Assembly (NCBI RefSeq): GCF_003674095.1
Contig: NZ_RDBF01000016.1
Coordinates: forward strand, 1 to 43,714
DNA from: Aeromicrobium phragmitis
GTDB lineage: Bacteria > Actinomycetota > Actinomycetes > Propionibacteriales > Nocardioidaceae
Reading direction: 5' to 3'
Length of the DNA: 43,714 bases
Shown: piece by piece, positions 18,259 to 26,490 of the stretch
Layout: each line of letters begins with the position of its first letter
Numbering within the stretch: the first letter of the stretch is position 1
Program-made: the position numbers and the translations under genes
Notes under the pieces: generated by a model
What the model was told of the DNA's origin: nothing
Database searches by the model: none
Seen by the model: only the letters and a program-made list of their open reading frames with translations

Positions 18259-18516
18259 TCACTTGTCCTTGGCGAAGGGGATCGTTCGCGCGCCGTCACG
18301 AAGAACAACCTTCTTGGGTCCCAGGAACCCCGCCGTGGCGTCGACGACGAAGGAGCCAGGGCGCGGTGCTCGTAACCTCGTGGTGCCCCAGAAGACGCTG
18401 TTCTCGTCGACCACCTCGTCGTTGACAATGAGCCGGGCTCGGTACCAGAACACTGTCCCGTGGTCGAACTCCACGAGCAAACTTGCGCCTTCATGGTTCA
18501 GCGAGAACTGCTTCAC
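18259..18516 (-). CDS. Orphan small protein, 85 residues
   Basis: Not recognised. The protein looks like a small all-beta soluble domain: alternating hydrophobic strands (ASLLVEFDHGTVFWYRARLIV, SVFWGTTRLRAP, SFVVDATAGFLGPKKVVLRDG) ending with a basic tail (FAKDK). There is no signal peptide or membrane segment. The GTG at 18516 has GAGGGAG about 8-14 bases upstream, which argues it is translated; the open frame continues 24 codons further up without a better site. The codons look less GC-rich than in its neighbours. It is convergent with icd across the hairpin, and the next minus-strand gene upstream (the MFS exporter) ends at 18633. Confidence 0.6.
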   Translation of the reverse strand: MKQFSLNHEGASLLVEFDHGTVFWYRARLIVNDEVVDENSVFWGTTRLRAPRPGSFVVDATAGFLGPKKVVLRDGARTIPFAKDK

Positions 18517-18632
18517 TCGACATCGCTCCCTCGTGTGATCCTGTTGCTCATGTCTCCACGCTGTCACGTGCTGGCACCTGTCCAGCATGCTGGCCCTGCA
18601 ACGGGACGTCCCTTCGCCGACCCGACCACGTC

Positions 18633-20120
18633 TCAGTCAGAACGGCTAGACGCGGGTGGGCGGGTGAAGAGCTGAACCACGAGGAGGCCGACGAGGAAGG
18701 CGGCGGCGGGGACGAGGACGGCTTCGGACATCGCGGTCGAGAAGGGCTCGTACGCCTCCGGTGGGAGTGTGGCCGCGCCGGCACCTTCGGAGCCGGCGCC
18801 CGCGGCCTGCGGGAGGTGCGTCGCGAGCCTGCTCTCGATGGCGGCCGCGATGGCGGCGCTGCCGAGCACCGCACCCACCTGACGGGTCGCGTTGTAGACC
18901 CCGGATCCGGCCCCCGCCGACGACATCGGCAGGTTGCGGGTCGCGGTGGCGGCCAGGGGCGCCCACAGGAACGCGTTGCCGAAGCCGATGAGCGCCATGA
19001 CGACCAGCAGGACCCACACCGGGCTGTCGGGGGTGAGGGACCGGCTCATCAACACGAGACCGGCGGACGAGGCACCGAATCCGATCGACGTCAGGAACCG
19101 CGGAGCCACCCGGTCGGTGAAGCGCCCGACGACCGGCGCCATCACACCCGTCACGACCGCCATCGGAATGAGCAGCATTCCGGACTCGGTGGGCGACCAC
19201 CCGCGGACCGACTGCGCCCACAACATGAACGGGAACGACATCGCCGTGACCGAGAAGGACACCGTGGAGATCGCCGCGTTGGACACCGAGTAGTTGCGGT
19301 CGCGAAACAGGCGTAGCGGTACGAGCGGCTCGCGCCGGATGCGCGACTGCCACCACAGGAACACCGCGCCGACGACGAGCCCGGCCCCGATCAGCAGCGG
19401 CACGGAGATGACGCCGCTGATGGTGCCCCAGTCGTAGCGCTCACCCTCCTGGATGCCGAACACGATGAGGAACATCGCGACCGCGCTCAGGCCCACGCCG
19501 AGCCAGTCGAAGGTGTGCGTGTGCGTCTCCAGTTGCGGCACGAGCCGCCAGGCCAGGACGAAGCCGATCATGCCCACGGGCACGTTGACGAAGAAGATCC
19601 ACTCCCACCCGGCCACATCGACGAGCACGCCGCCGAGCACCGGTCCGACGAGCGTCGCGACGCCCGCGGTGGCACCCCACAGTGCCATGGCACGTCCGCG
19701 GCTCTGCGGGGGGAACGTACGGGTGATGACCGACATCGTCTGCGGCGTCATGAGGGACGCGCCGAAGCCTTGGAAGATGCGGGCCACGATTAGCATCTCG
19801 ACCGTGGTGGTGAGCGCACACCACAGCGAGGCGAACGTGAAGATCGTGAGGCCGGTGAGGTACACCCGCTTCGGTCCGAGCCGGTCGCCCAGCCGGCCGG
19901 TGATCAACAGCGGCACCGCGTAGGCGAGCAGGTAGGCACTGGTGACCCAGATGACGGTGTTGTAGTCCGTGTCGAGCGCGTCGCGGATCGCCGGGGTGGC
20001 GACCGAGACGATGGTCGAGTCGACCAGGATCATGAAGAAGCCGATGACCATCGCCCACAGGGCAGGCCAGGGGCTCGCCGGGGCGACGGACGTCGTGTCC
20101 GAGGGCGAGGAGGCAGTCAC
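18633..20120 (-). CDS. MFS drug exporter, DHA2 (EmrB/QacA) family
   Basis: A 495-residue proton-driven exporter with about 14 helices. Helix 1 carries the DHA2 motif FFMILVDSTIVSVATPAI; the 2-3 loop has the MFS motif A GRLGDRLGPKRVYLTG; helix 5 has the antiporter motif C (GVATLVGPVLGGVLVDVAGWEWIFFVNVPVG). Substrates of such proteins include antibiotics, dyes and siderophores; the specificity here is unknown. No TetR or MarR repressor is beside it. The start is a GTG at 20120. It lies 45 bases downstream of the tandem GNAT gene and may be the last gene of the galK-pheA-GNAT transcript. Confidence 0.92.
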   Translation of the reverse strand: MTASSPSDTTSVAPASPWPALWAMVIGFFMILVDSTIVSVATPAIRDALDTDYNTVIWVTSAYLLAYAVPLLITGRLGDRLGPKRVYLTGLTIFTFASLWCALTTTVEMLIVARIFQGFGASLMTPQTMSVITRTFPPQSRGRAMALWGATAGVATLVGPVLGGVLVDVAGWEWIFFVNVPVGMIGFVLAWRLVPQLETHTHTFDWLGVGLSAVAMFLIVFGIQEGERYDWGTISGVISVPLLIGAGLVVGAVFLWWQSRIRREPLVPLRLFRDRNYSVSNAAISTVSFSVTAMSFPFMLWAQSVRGWSPTESGMLLIPMAVVTGVMAPVVGRFTDRVAPRFLTSIGFGASSAGLVLMSRSLTPDSPVWVLLVVMALIGFGNAFLWAPLAATATRNLPMSSAGAGSGVYNATRQVGAVLGSAAIAAAIESRLATHLPQAAGAGSEGAGAATLPPEAYEPFSTAMSEAVLVPAAAFLVGLLVVQLFTRPPASSRSD

Positions 20121-20165
20121 TCTCGCCAGTGTGCCACTGAGTTCGGACAGTGCGCGCGGAGCGGC

Positions 20166-21272
20166 CTAGCGCAGCAGCTCGTACCCGACGAGGTCGTCGT
20201 AGCTGCCGTCGCCGAGGCGTTCGGCGGCTCGTTGGACGCCGAACTCGGTGAACCCCGCCGCCTCCGCAACGCGGCGGCTCGCGGTGTTCCCGGCGGCGGC
20301 GTAACAGCTGAGCCGGCGGCGATCGAGACCGGCGGCGTCGAGTGCGTACTCGACCGCAGCGCGCACCGCGACGGTCATGAGGCCGCGCCCGCGGGCGGAG
20401 GGGTGCAGCCAGTAGCCGAGCTCGCCCGCGTCGTTCCAGGGATTGCCCCGCAGGTCCATGATCGAGACGTTGCCGAGCAGTTCGTCGCTGTTCGGGTCGG
20501 CGACCACCCAGACGCAGGACTGACCGGTGGCCGCCTTCCAGATCGCATGGGCGATCGTCGCGCGAGCGTTCGCCAGCGTGTACGGGTTCGCGATGCCGTC
20601 GAGCCAGTGCCGCAGCAGCGGGTCGGCGAACGCCTCCGTCAGCCGTTCCGCATCGCTCTCGCGGTACGGGCGCAGCCGTACGGGACCGGCGTCCAGTTCC
20701 GCCGACGTCCAGGGTGTGCGAGGGACCGGCGGGTCGCCGAAGCGCCGCGAGCCGGTCCACGCGTCGAGGATGCGGCCGCGCTCGTGCAGGAGCGCTGGTT
20801 GGGTGCCGTGCAGGGTGAAGCCGCAGGCGTGGGCGACCCGCAGAGACGCCTCGTTGCCGACGTGCGCCTTCCAGTGGACGACCTCCTTGCCGCCCTCGGT
20901 GAACGCATGCTCGACGGCCAGGTCGACCGCGCGCCGCATGTACCCGCGGCCGCGGGCCCACGGGTGCAGCGCGAAGCCGATGTCGGTGATCGGCCCCTCG
21001 CCGCGCACGTCGACATTGCCGGCGTAGCGACCTTCGGCCTCGATCGCCCAGAACATCCCCTTGCCGGTGTTCCAGCCCTCGGGAATGACCTCGAGCGCGA
21101 AGCGGGCGCTGTCCTCCCGCGTGTTGGGGACCGGGATCGCGGTCCAGCGCCGCATGTCGGGGTCGTTCGCCATCTGGCACATCGGATCGACGTCGTCGGG
21201 TGTGTGGGCGCGCAGCGTCACGACGCCGTCGCTGAGGACCGGGACGTTGAACGGGAACAGCAGCGCGGTCAC
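20166..21272 (-). CDS. Tandem GNAT acetyltransferase (two RimJ/RimL-like domains)
   Basis: A 368-residue protein made of two GNAT domains, each about 170 residues. Domain 1 (about 12-165) shows VTLRAHTPDDVDPM, the acetyl-CoA loop PWARGRGYMRRAVDLAVEHAF and NEASLRVAHACGF. Domain 2 (about 195-360) shows VRLRPYRESDAERL, HPSARGRGLMTVAVRAAVEYAL and NTASRRVAEAAGF. Both keep the R/Q-x-x-G-x-G/A-type pyrophosphate loop (ARGRG), so both may be active. RimJ/RimL-like enzymes acetylate protein N-termini or small amines; the substrate is unknown. The GTG start overlaps the pheA stop by 4 bases (GTGA), so it is translationally coupled to pheA. Confidence 0.9.
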   Translation of the reverse strand: MTALLFPFNVPVLSDGVVTLRAHTPDDVDPMCQMANDPDMRRWTAIPVPNTREDSARFALEVIPEGWNTGKGMFWAIEAEGRYAGNVDVRGEGPITDIGFALHPWARGRGYMRRAVDLAVEHAFTEGGKEVVHWKAHVGNEASLRVAHACGFTLHGTQPALLHERGRILDAWTGSRRFGDPPVPRTPWTSAELDAGPVRLRPYRESDAERLTEAFADPLLRHWLDGIANPYTLANARATIAHAIWKAATGQSCVWVVADPNSDELLGNVSIMDLRGNPWNDAGELGYWLHPSARGRGLMTVAVRAAVEYALDAAGLDRRRLSCYAAAGNTASRRVAEAAGFTEFGVQRAAERLGDGSYDDLVGYELLR

Positions 21273-22114
21273 GAGGACGAGGCGCGGAACGGGTCGGCCG
21301 GGTAGACGCCCATGAGCTTGACCTCGGTGGTGTAGAAGCTGAGCTCCTCGAGGGCGCGGTCCAGCGCCGGGTCCTCGGGATGTCCTTCGACCTCGGCGAG
21401 GAACTGGGTCGCCGTGAACTCGCCGCCGACCATGTAGCTCTCGAGCTTGGTCATGTTGATGCCGTTCGTCGCGAATCCACCGAGAGCCTTGTACAGGGCC
21501 GCCGGAAGGTTGCGGACGTTGAACATGAAGGTCGTGACGACCGGGCCGCCGTCAGCGGGTGCGCGCCTCGGCTCCGGCGACAGCACGATGAAGCGCGTGG
21601 TGTTGTGCGCCTCGTCCTCGACGTCGTGCGCGAGGATCTGCAGGCCGTAGATCTCGGCGGCCAGCGGCGGGGCGATGGCCGCCTGCGTGACGTCACCCGC
21701 CTCGTGGATCTCCCGCGCAGCGCCGGCGGTGTCCCCGGCGATGACCGGCGTCCAACCGTGCATCCGAATGATCTTGCGGCACTGTCCCAGGGCATGAACG
21801 TGGCTGTGCACCGTCTTGATGGAGTCCAGCGTGGTCCCCGGGGTGGCCATCAGCGCGAACTGGATGCGCAGGAAGTGCTCGGCGACGATGTGGAGGTTCG
21901 TCGTGGGCAGGAAATGGTGGATGTCCGCGACGCGCCCGGCGAGCGAGTTGTCGATCGGGATCATCGCGAGCTCGGCGCCGTCGGCCTCCACCAGCGCGAA
22001 GGCGTCCTCGAAGGAGGCGCAGGCGATGGCTTCGGCATCGGGATAGTTCTGCTTGATGACCAGGTGCGAGTTCGCGCCCGGCTCACCCTGATAGGCGATG
22101 CGTACCGTGCTCAC
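21269..22114 (-). CDS. pheA: Prephenate dehydratase
   Basis: Converts prephenate to phenylpyruvate in phenylalanine synthesis. The 281 residues comprise a catalytic domain (1-190; RIAYQGEPGANSH, ELAMIPIDNSLAGRVADIHHFLP, HSHVHALGQCRKII, catalytic Thr in NTTRFIVL) and a C-terminal ACT domain (about 200-275; NLPAALYKALGGFATNGINMTKLES) for phenylalanine sensing. The usual ESRP motif of the ACT domain reads ESYM. These features match the alphaproteobacterial PheA type far better than the corynebacterial or mycobacterial type as I remember them. The GTG start has AGGA upstream and lies 4 bases after the galK stop. Confidence 0.94.
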   Translation of the reverse strand: MSTVRIAYQGEPGANSHLVIKQNYPDAEAIACASFEDAFALVEADGAELAMIPIDNSLAGRVADIHHFLPTTNLHIVAEHFLRIQFALMATPGTTLDSIKTVHSHVHALGQCRKIIRMHGWTPVIAGDTAGAAREIHEAGDVTQAAIAPPLAAEIYGLQILAHDVEDEAHNTTRFIVLSPEPRRAPADGGPVVTTFMFNVRNLPAALYKALGGFATNGINMTKLESYMVGGEFTATQFLAEVEGHPEDPALDRALEELSFYTTEVKLMGVYPADPFRASSS

Positions 22115-22118
22115 GGTC

Positions 22119-23210
22119 CTAGCGTCTCACGCGGTGCGCGCCGGCCGTGGGGGTGACGACGAAGACGTCCGGGGCCGGCCAGTCCAGAGCGGCGAATCGG
22201 GCGGCGGCGCGCGAGCGTAGGTCGTCGACCGACTCGGCGGGCAAGAGCGCGATCGCACTGCCGCCGAATCCGCCGCCGGTCATCCGGGCACCGAGCGCGC
22301 CTGCTTCCAGCGCCGTCTCCACCGCGACGTCCAGCTCCGGGCTGCTGACCTGGAAGTCCTCGCGCAGCGACTCGTGCGAGGCGGTCAGCATCGTGCCGAA
22401 CTGTGTCCACTCGCCGGCGTTCAGCGCCTTGACCGCCCCACGGACGCGGGCGCTCTCGGTGACGACGTGGCGCGTGCGGCGCTTGAGCAGCTCGTCCTCG
22501 AGCTTCAGTACCGCGTCGACCTGGGCCTGCGCGAGCAGCGAGAGTCCGAGCTGCTCCGCCGCGCGGGTGCACTCGTCTCGGCGGGCGCCGTACTCGCCGG
22601 AGGCGAGTTCGTGGTGGGCGTGCGTGTCGATGACGGCCACGGCCAGCCCGGCTTCCGCCCACGTCGCCGGCACCGGGGTGAGCGCCGGAACGTCCGTCGC
22701 GAAGTCGATGTGCAGCGCGTGTTCCGGCTCGGAGCACAGCACCGCGAGTTGATCCATGAGCCCCACGGGAGCGCCGACGAAGTCGGATTCGGCCCGCTGA
22801 CCGATCCGAGCCAGGTCGACCCGCGAGAGGCCGGTTCCAGCGAGTTCGTCGAACGCGGCGGCAATGCCGCAGGTCAGTGCTGCTGACGACGAGAGACCGG
22901 CACCAGTGGGAAGGGTCGACTCGATGACGATGTCGGCACCGGGCACCGCGATGTCGGCGTCGCGGCTCGCCCACACGGCCGCGGCCACGTAGGCCGACCA
23001 GTCCGTCACATCGCCGGGGGCGACGTCGGCGCTGAACGAGGCGCGCCGCCCGCCGCTCCAGACGTTCACCGCACCGTCGTCGCGGGCGCGGATCTTGATG
23101 GTGACCGCCCGGTCGATCGCGATCGGCAGCACCGCGCCCCCGTTGTAGTCCAGATGCTCCCCGATGAGGTTGACCCGACCCGGGACCGTCCACTCGCGTA
23201 CCTCGTTCAC
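22119..23210 (-). CDS. galK: Galactokinase
   Basis: A GHMP-family kinase that phosphorylates galactose at C1, the first committed Leloir step. The 363 residues show the galactokinase signature [15 protein letters not shown] close to the N-terminus, the ATP loop [13 protein letters not shown], the catalytic Asp in [11 protein letters not shown] and the C-terminal [13 protein letters not shown]. The N-terminus is about 20 residues shorter than in E. coli GalK, but a -10 box exactly 6 bases before the GTG supports this start. No galT, galE or galactose transporter is nearby. It heads the galK-pheA-GNAT group and is divergent from trpS. Confidence 0.94.
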   Translation of the reverse strand: MNEVREWTVPGRVNLIGEHLDYNGGAVLPIAIDRAVTIKIRARDDGAVNVWSGGRRASFSADVAPGDVTDWSAYVAAAVWASRDADIAVPGADIVIESTLPTGAGLSSSAALTCGIAAAFDELAGTGLSRVDLARIGQRAESDFVGAPVGLMDQLAVLCSEPEHALHIDFATDVPALTPVPATWAEAGLAVAVIDTHAHHELASGEYGARRDECTRAAEQLGLSLLAQAQVDAVLKLEDELLKRRTRHVVTESARVRGAVKALNAGEWTQFGTMLTASHESLREDFQVSSPELDVAVETALEAGALGARMTGGGFGGSAIALLPAESVDDLRSRAAARFAALDWPAPDVFVVTPTAGAHRVRR

Positions 23211-23216
23211 CCTCCG

Positions 23217-23222
23217 AGCCTA
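23217..23222 (-). promoter_or_regulatory. -10 hexamer of galK
   Basis: TAGGCT on the minus strand ends 6 bases before the galK GTG (23210). The intervening CGGAGG lies directly against the start codon, too close to act as a ribosome site, which favours a leaderless mRNA. Confidence 0.45.
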
Positions 23223-23247
23223 CGCAGGCGCGTTCACCGACGGCTGG

Positions 23248-23253
23248 CAGAAT
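23248..23253 (+). promoter_or_regulatory. -10 hexamer of trpS
   Basis: CAGAAT ends 6 bases before the trpS ATG (23260), with no ribosome-binding site between. It lies back to back with the galK promoter in a 49-base gap. Confidence 0.4.
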
Positions 23254-23259
23254 GCACCC

Positions 23260-24273
23260 ATGCCCGCATCTGGACGACCCCGCGTGCTGTCCGGCGCCCA
23301 GCCGACCGCCGATTCGTACCATCTTGGCAACTACATCGGGGCGTTCCGGCAGTGGGTGGCGTTGCAGGACGAGTTCGAGGCGTTCTACTTCATCCCCGAC
23401 ATGCACGCCATCACCGTCGACTACGACCCCGTGCAGCTTCGCGAACGCACCTACGTGGCCGCGGCCCAGCTCATCGCGGCGGGCGTGGACCCCGAACGCA
23501 GCGCGCTGTTCGTCCAGAGCCACGTGCCCGAGCACGCGCAACTGGCCTGGGTGCTCAACGGGATCACCGGGTTCGGTGAGGCCAGCCGCATGACGCAGTT
23601 CAAGGACAAGAGCGCCAAGACCGGTGCGGAGTCGGCGAGCGTCGGCCTCTTCACCTACCCGATCCTCATGGCCGCGGACATCCTCGTCTACCAGGCCGAT
23701 CGCGTGCCGGTGGGCGAGGACCAGCGCCAGCACGTCGAACTCACCCGCAACCTCGCGCAGCGCTTCAACCACCGCTTCGGCGAGACGTTCACCGTGCCGG
23801 AGCCGCATATCGTCAAGGACGTCGCGAAGATCTACGACTTGCAGGACCCCTCGGGGAAGATGAGCAAGTCCTTCTCGAGCCCGACGGGCGTCGTCAACCT
23901 CATGGACGATCCGAAGAAGGCGGCCAAGAAGATCCGCTCGGCGGTCACCGATTCGGGAACCGAGATCCGCTTCGACCCGGAGCAGAAGCCGGGCATCTCC
24001 AACCTGCTGACGATCTACTCGGCGCTGACGGACCGCCCGGTCGACGACCTCGTCGCCGAGTTCGCCGGCAAGCAGTACGGACACTTGAAGGTCGCGCTGG
24101 CCGACATCGTGGCCGACCTCGTCGCCGACTTCGGCTCCCGCACCCGCGAACTGCTCGGTGACCGGGCCGAGCTCGACCGGCTCCTGGCCCTCGGCGCGGA
24201 ACGGGCCCGCGCGGTCGCGGCGCCGACGCTCGAGCTGGTCTACGAGCGGTCGGGCTTCGTCAAGGCGAAGTGA
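23260..24273 (+). CDS. trpS: Tryptophanyl-tRNA synthetase
   Basis: A class I aminoacyl-tRNA synthetase that charges tRNA-Trp, 337 residues, the normal bacterial length. It has the HIGH-like motif in [18 protein letters not shown] near the N-terminus, the TrpRS-specific [31 protein letters not shown], and KMSKS in [11 protein letters not shown]. The ATG at 23260 gives the standard N-terminus ([10 protein letters not shown]); the open frame further upstream is not needed. The stop overlaps the next gene (TGATG). Confidence 0.97.
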   Translation: MPASGRPRVLSGAQPTADSYHLGNYIGAFRQWVALQDEFEAFYFIPDMHAITVDYDPVQLRERTYVAAAQLIAAGVDPERSALFVQSHVPEHAQLAWVLNGITGFGEASRMTQFKDKSAKTGAESASVGLFTYPILMAADILVYQADRVPVGEDQRQHVELTRNLAQRFNHRFGETFTVPEPHIVKDVAKIYDLQDPSGKMSKSFSSPTGVVNLMDDPKKAAKKIRSAVTDSGTEIRFDPEQKPGISNLLTIYSALTDRPVDDLVAEFAGKQYGHLKVALADIVADLVADFGSRTRELLGDRAELDRLLALGAERARAVAAPTLELVYERSGFVKAK

Positions 24274-24782
24274 TGCGGACCATCGGCGTCGCGATCGCCG
24301 TTCCCGAGCCCTTCGGCGAGCAGTTGCGCGCCAAGCGGCGGTCGTACGGCGACACCATGGCCGAGACCGTGCCCAGCCACGTGACGCTGGTTCCGCCGAC
24401 GGAGGTGGACGACGCGCAGCTCGGCCGGCTGGTCGAGGCGCTCACGCAGGTCGCGGCCATCATCCCCTCGTTCCGGATGACACTGCAGGGAACCGGGACC
24501 TTCCGGCCGATCTCCCCGGTCGTGTTCGTCGCGGTCTCCGAGGGGATCTCGGTGACGGAGTTGCTCGCGCAGGCGATCCGGCACGCGGTCGACCTTCCCG
24601 AGCCGCAGTTCCCGTTCCATCCGCACGTCACCGTGGCGCATCACCTCGACGACGAGTCGCTCGACCGGGCGTTCGACGACCTCAGTGACTTCCGGTGCTC
24701 GTTCGAGGTGTCCCAGTTCAGCCTCTACTTCCACGACGACGAGCAGGGCTGGATGCCGGAGCGGTCCTTCCGGCTCAGCTGA
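24273..24782 (+). CDS. 2H phosphoesterase / 2'-5' RNA ligase family protein
   Basis: A 169-residue member of the 2H phosphoesterase superfamily, shown by two histidine motifs: PSHVTLVPP (about residue 36) and HPHVTVAHH (about 115). Members act on 2',3'-cyclic phosphates or 2'-5' linkages in RNA or nucleotides; no substrate can be assigned here. The ATG overlaps the last base of the trpS stop (TGATG), so it is coupled to trpS translation. A GTG at 24270 would add one residue. Confidence 0.87.
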   Translation: MRTIGVAIAVPEPFGEQLRAKRRSYGDTMAETVPSHVTLVPPTEVDDAQLGRLVEALTQVAAIIPSFRMTLQGTGTFRPISPVVFVAVSEGISVTELLAQAIRHAVDLPEPQFPFHPHVTVAHHLDDESLDRAFDDLSDFRCSFEVSQFSLYFHDDEQGWMPERSFRLS

Positions 24783-24785
24783 CGC

Positions 24786-25670
24786 TCAATCGGCGGAGCC
24801 CAGGCTGTCGAGCAGCAGGTCACGGAAGGCGCGCGCTGCGAGGGGCAGCGATCCGACGTCGCGGTGCGCGACGGCGACCTCGCGGGCCAGCGGCGGGTCC
24901 TCGATCCACGATCGGTGGAGGTCGCCACGGCTCGCCATGACGATCTCGGGCACGACCGCGTGGCCGAGTCCGGCTTCGACGAAGCGCAGCACCGCGCCCA
25001 TCTCGCCGCCCTCCACCGCGAACCGCGGCTCGAAACCGGCGCGCGCGCACGCCCGAACGGTCACGTCGCGCAGGTCGTAGCCCTCTCGGAACATCACGAG
25101 CGGCAGGTCGCACAGTTCGGCGACGCTGATCCGCTCGGGACGCGGGTCGTCCGGCGGACTCGCCAGCACCAGGCGTTCGCGGAACACCAGATGCGTCTCG
25201 ATGTCGGGGGAGCGGGTGGCCAGCGGGACGATCAGCACGGCGATGTCGAGACGGCCGGCGAGGAGCTGATCGGTCAGCACCCGCGATCCGGCCTCGTGGA
25301 TCTCCAGCTCGATCTCGGGGTAGTCGCGGCGGAAGTCGCGCAGGACGTCGGGCAGCAACCCGTCGATGACCGAGGGAGTGGCGCCGAGTTTCACCCGGCC
25401 GCGACGCAGGTTCGCGACCTCGTGCACGGATCGCTCCGCATTGGCGACGTCGATGACGATGCGTCGAGCGTGGGGGAGGAGCGCCTCTCCGGCCGGCGTC
25501 AGGTCGACTCCCGACCGGGTGCGGACGAACAACGGCGTGCCGAGCGAGTTCTCCAGCGAACGGATCTGCTTGGACAACGTCGGCTGGGAAACGCCGGTGA
25601 TGTCGGCGGCCCGGGTGAAATGTCGCGCCTCGGCCACGGCCACGAAGTAGGTGAGCTGCTGCAACTGCAC
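24786..25670 (-). CDS. LysR-family transcriptional regulator, divergent from sdhCAB
   Basis: A LysR-type regulator: the N-terminal winged helix reads QLQQLTYFVAVAEARHFTRAADITGVSQPTLSKQIRSLENSLGTPLFVRT, and the C-terminal two-lobed effector domain spans about 85-290 (GATPSVIDGLLPDVLRDF, DIAVLIVP, GLGHAVVPEIV). I place the start at GTG 25670, giving the usual MQLQQLTYF N-terminus and 294 residues; an ATG at 25691 would add seven. It is divergent from the succinate dehydrogenase operon with a T-N11-A box between them, so regulation of sdhCAB and of itself is likely by the usual LysR pattern. The effector is unknown. Confidence 0.9.
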   Translation of the reverse strand: MQLQQLTYFVAVAEARHFTRAADITGVSQPTLSKQIRSLENSLGTPLFVRTRSGVDLTPAGEALLPHARRIVIDVANAERSVHEVANLRRGRVKLGATPSVIDGLLPDVLRDFRRDYPEIELEIHEAGSRVLTDQLLAGRLDIAVLIVPLATRSPDIETHLVFRERLVLASPPDDPRPERISVAELCDLPLVMFREGYDLRDVTVRACARAGFEPRFAVEGGEMGAVLRFVEAGLGHAVVPEIVMASRGDLHRSWIEDPPLAREVAVAHRDVGSLPLAARAFRDLLLDSLGSAD

Positions 25671-25685
25671 CCGCCCAGTGTGCCA

Positions 25686-25735
25686 TGCCATTTCTCTATG
25701 AAAGTCGGCCTTACTTGGACTTAGCCAGAATGGCA
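25686..25735. promoter_or_regulatory. LysR-type operator region between lysR and sdhC
   Basis: TTTCTCTATGAAA (25691-25703) is a T-N11-A box with TTTC/GAAA symmetry, typical of LysR binding. It lies inside a wider inverted repeat, TGCCATT (25686-25692) and AATGGCA (25729-25735). The lysR start at 25670 keeps the box upstream of that gene; sdhC starts at 25757. Confidence 0.45.
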
Positions 25736-25742
25736 GATTCGC

Positions 25743-25748
25743 TTTAGT
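25743..25748 (+). promoter_or_regulatory. Possible -10 hexamer of sdhC
   Basis: TTTAGT ends 8 bases before the sdhC GTG (25757). It is a weak match, listed because its placement follows the leaderless pattern seen at other genes here. TTGGAC at 25715 is 22 bases away, too far for a standard -35 box. Confidence 0.25.
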
Positions 25749-25756
25749 GTGGGCGG

Positions 25757-26479
25757 GTGGCCAGTACCCCAGTGATCAAGAAGCGCGTCCCGGCCTCGCG
25801 GTCGACGGTCGCGACGAAGTACGCCATGGCGGTATCGGGGCTCATCATGGTGAGCTACCTGATCCTGCACATGTACGGCAACCTCAAGGTGTTCGCCGGC
25901 CAGGAGAAGTTCGACGAATACTCGCACCACATCCGCACCTTCGGTGAGCCGATCCTGCCCTACGAGGGTCTGCTGTGGATCATCCGTGTCGCGCTCCTGG
26001 CGTCGATCGTCGTCCACACCTGGGCCGCGGTCACGCTGTGGCGCCGCAACCGGGTCGCCAGCGGCTACCAGGGCGGCAAGCGGTATCACACGTCCAAGGG
26101 CGCCCGCGGATTCCAGCGCAGCTACGCGTCGTTCACCCTGCGGTGGGGCGGCATCATCATCATCCTGTTCGTGATCTACCACCTGCTGCACCTGACGGCG
26201 AACGTCGTCGCACCCGGCGGCGCGTCCGACAGCCCGTACGAGCGGGTCGTCAACGGCTTCGAGATCTGGTGGGTGACGGTGGTGTACACCGTCGCGGTGC
26301 TCGCCGTGGGCCTGCACCTGTGGCACGGCATCTGGAGCGCCCTGACCACCCTCGGCCAGAACTACAGCTCGACGCGACTGCGCTCGCGCCTGACGCCGCT
26401 GTCGTGGTTCGTCGCGGCCGTCATCACCATCGGATTCCTGCTTCCCCCGTGGGCGATCCTGCTCGGGATCACCGGCTGA
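25757..26479 (+). CDS. sdhC: Succinate dehydrogenase cytochrome b subunit
   Basis: The single membrane anchor of a Bacillus/Wolinella-type (class B) succinate:quinone oxidoreductase, 240 residues with five predicted helices. Conserved features: ATKYAMAVSGLIMVSYLILHMYGNLKVF with a helix I/II heme-ligand His, SIVVHTWAAVTLWRRNR, IIIILFVIYHLLHLTA, LAVGLHLWHGIWSA. The spaced His residues fit two b hemes. There is no separate SdhD gene, as expected for this class. It is the first gene of sdhCAB, 11 bases from sdhA, and divergent from a LysR regulator. Confidence 0.94.
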   Translation: MASTPVIKKRVPASRSTVATKYAMAVSGLIMVSYLILHMYGNLKVFAGQEKFDEYSHHIRTFGEPILPYEGLLWIIRVALLASIVVHTWAAVTLWRRNRVASGYQGGKRYHTSKGARGFQRSYASFTLRWGGIIIILFVIYHLLHLTANVVAPGGASDSPYERVVNGFEIWWVTVVYTVAVLAVGLHLWHGIWSALTTLGQNYSSTRLRSRLTPLSWFVAAVITIGFLLPPWAILLGITG

Positions 26480-26490
26480 AGGGCTGACTC

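Noticed and set aside
23211..23259. T-box or attenuator for trpS
   Set aside because: The gap to galK is only 49 bases and holds two promoters; there is no room for a leader and no Trp-codon peptide.
22111..24084. Minus-strand frame of 657 codons across galK and trpS
   Set aside because: It overlaps two certain genes in another frame and encodes Arg-rich low-complexity sequence.
25715..25748. TTGGAC/TTTAGT as a full sdhC promoter
   Set aside because: The 22-base spacer is too long for sigma-A; only the -10-like hexamer is kept, at low confidence.
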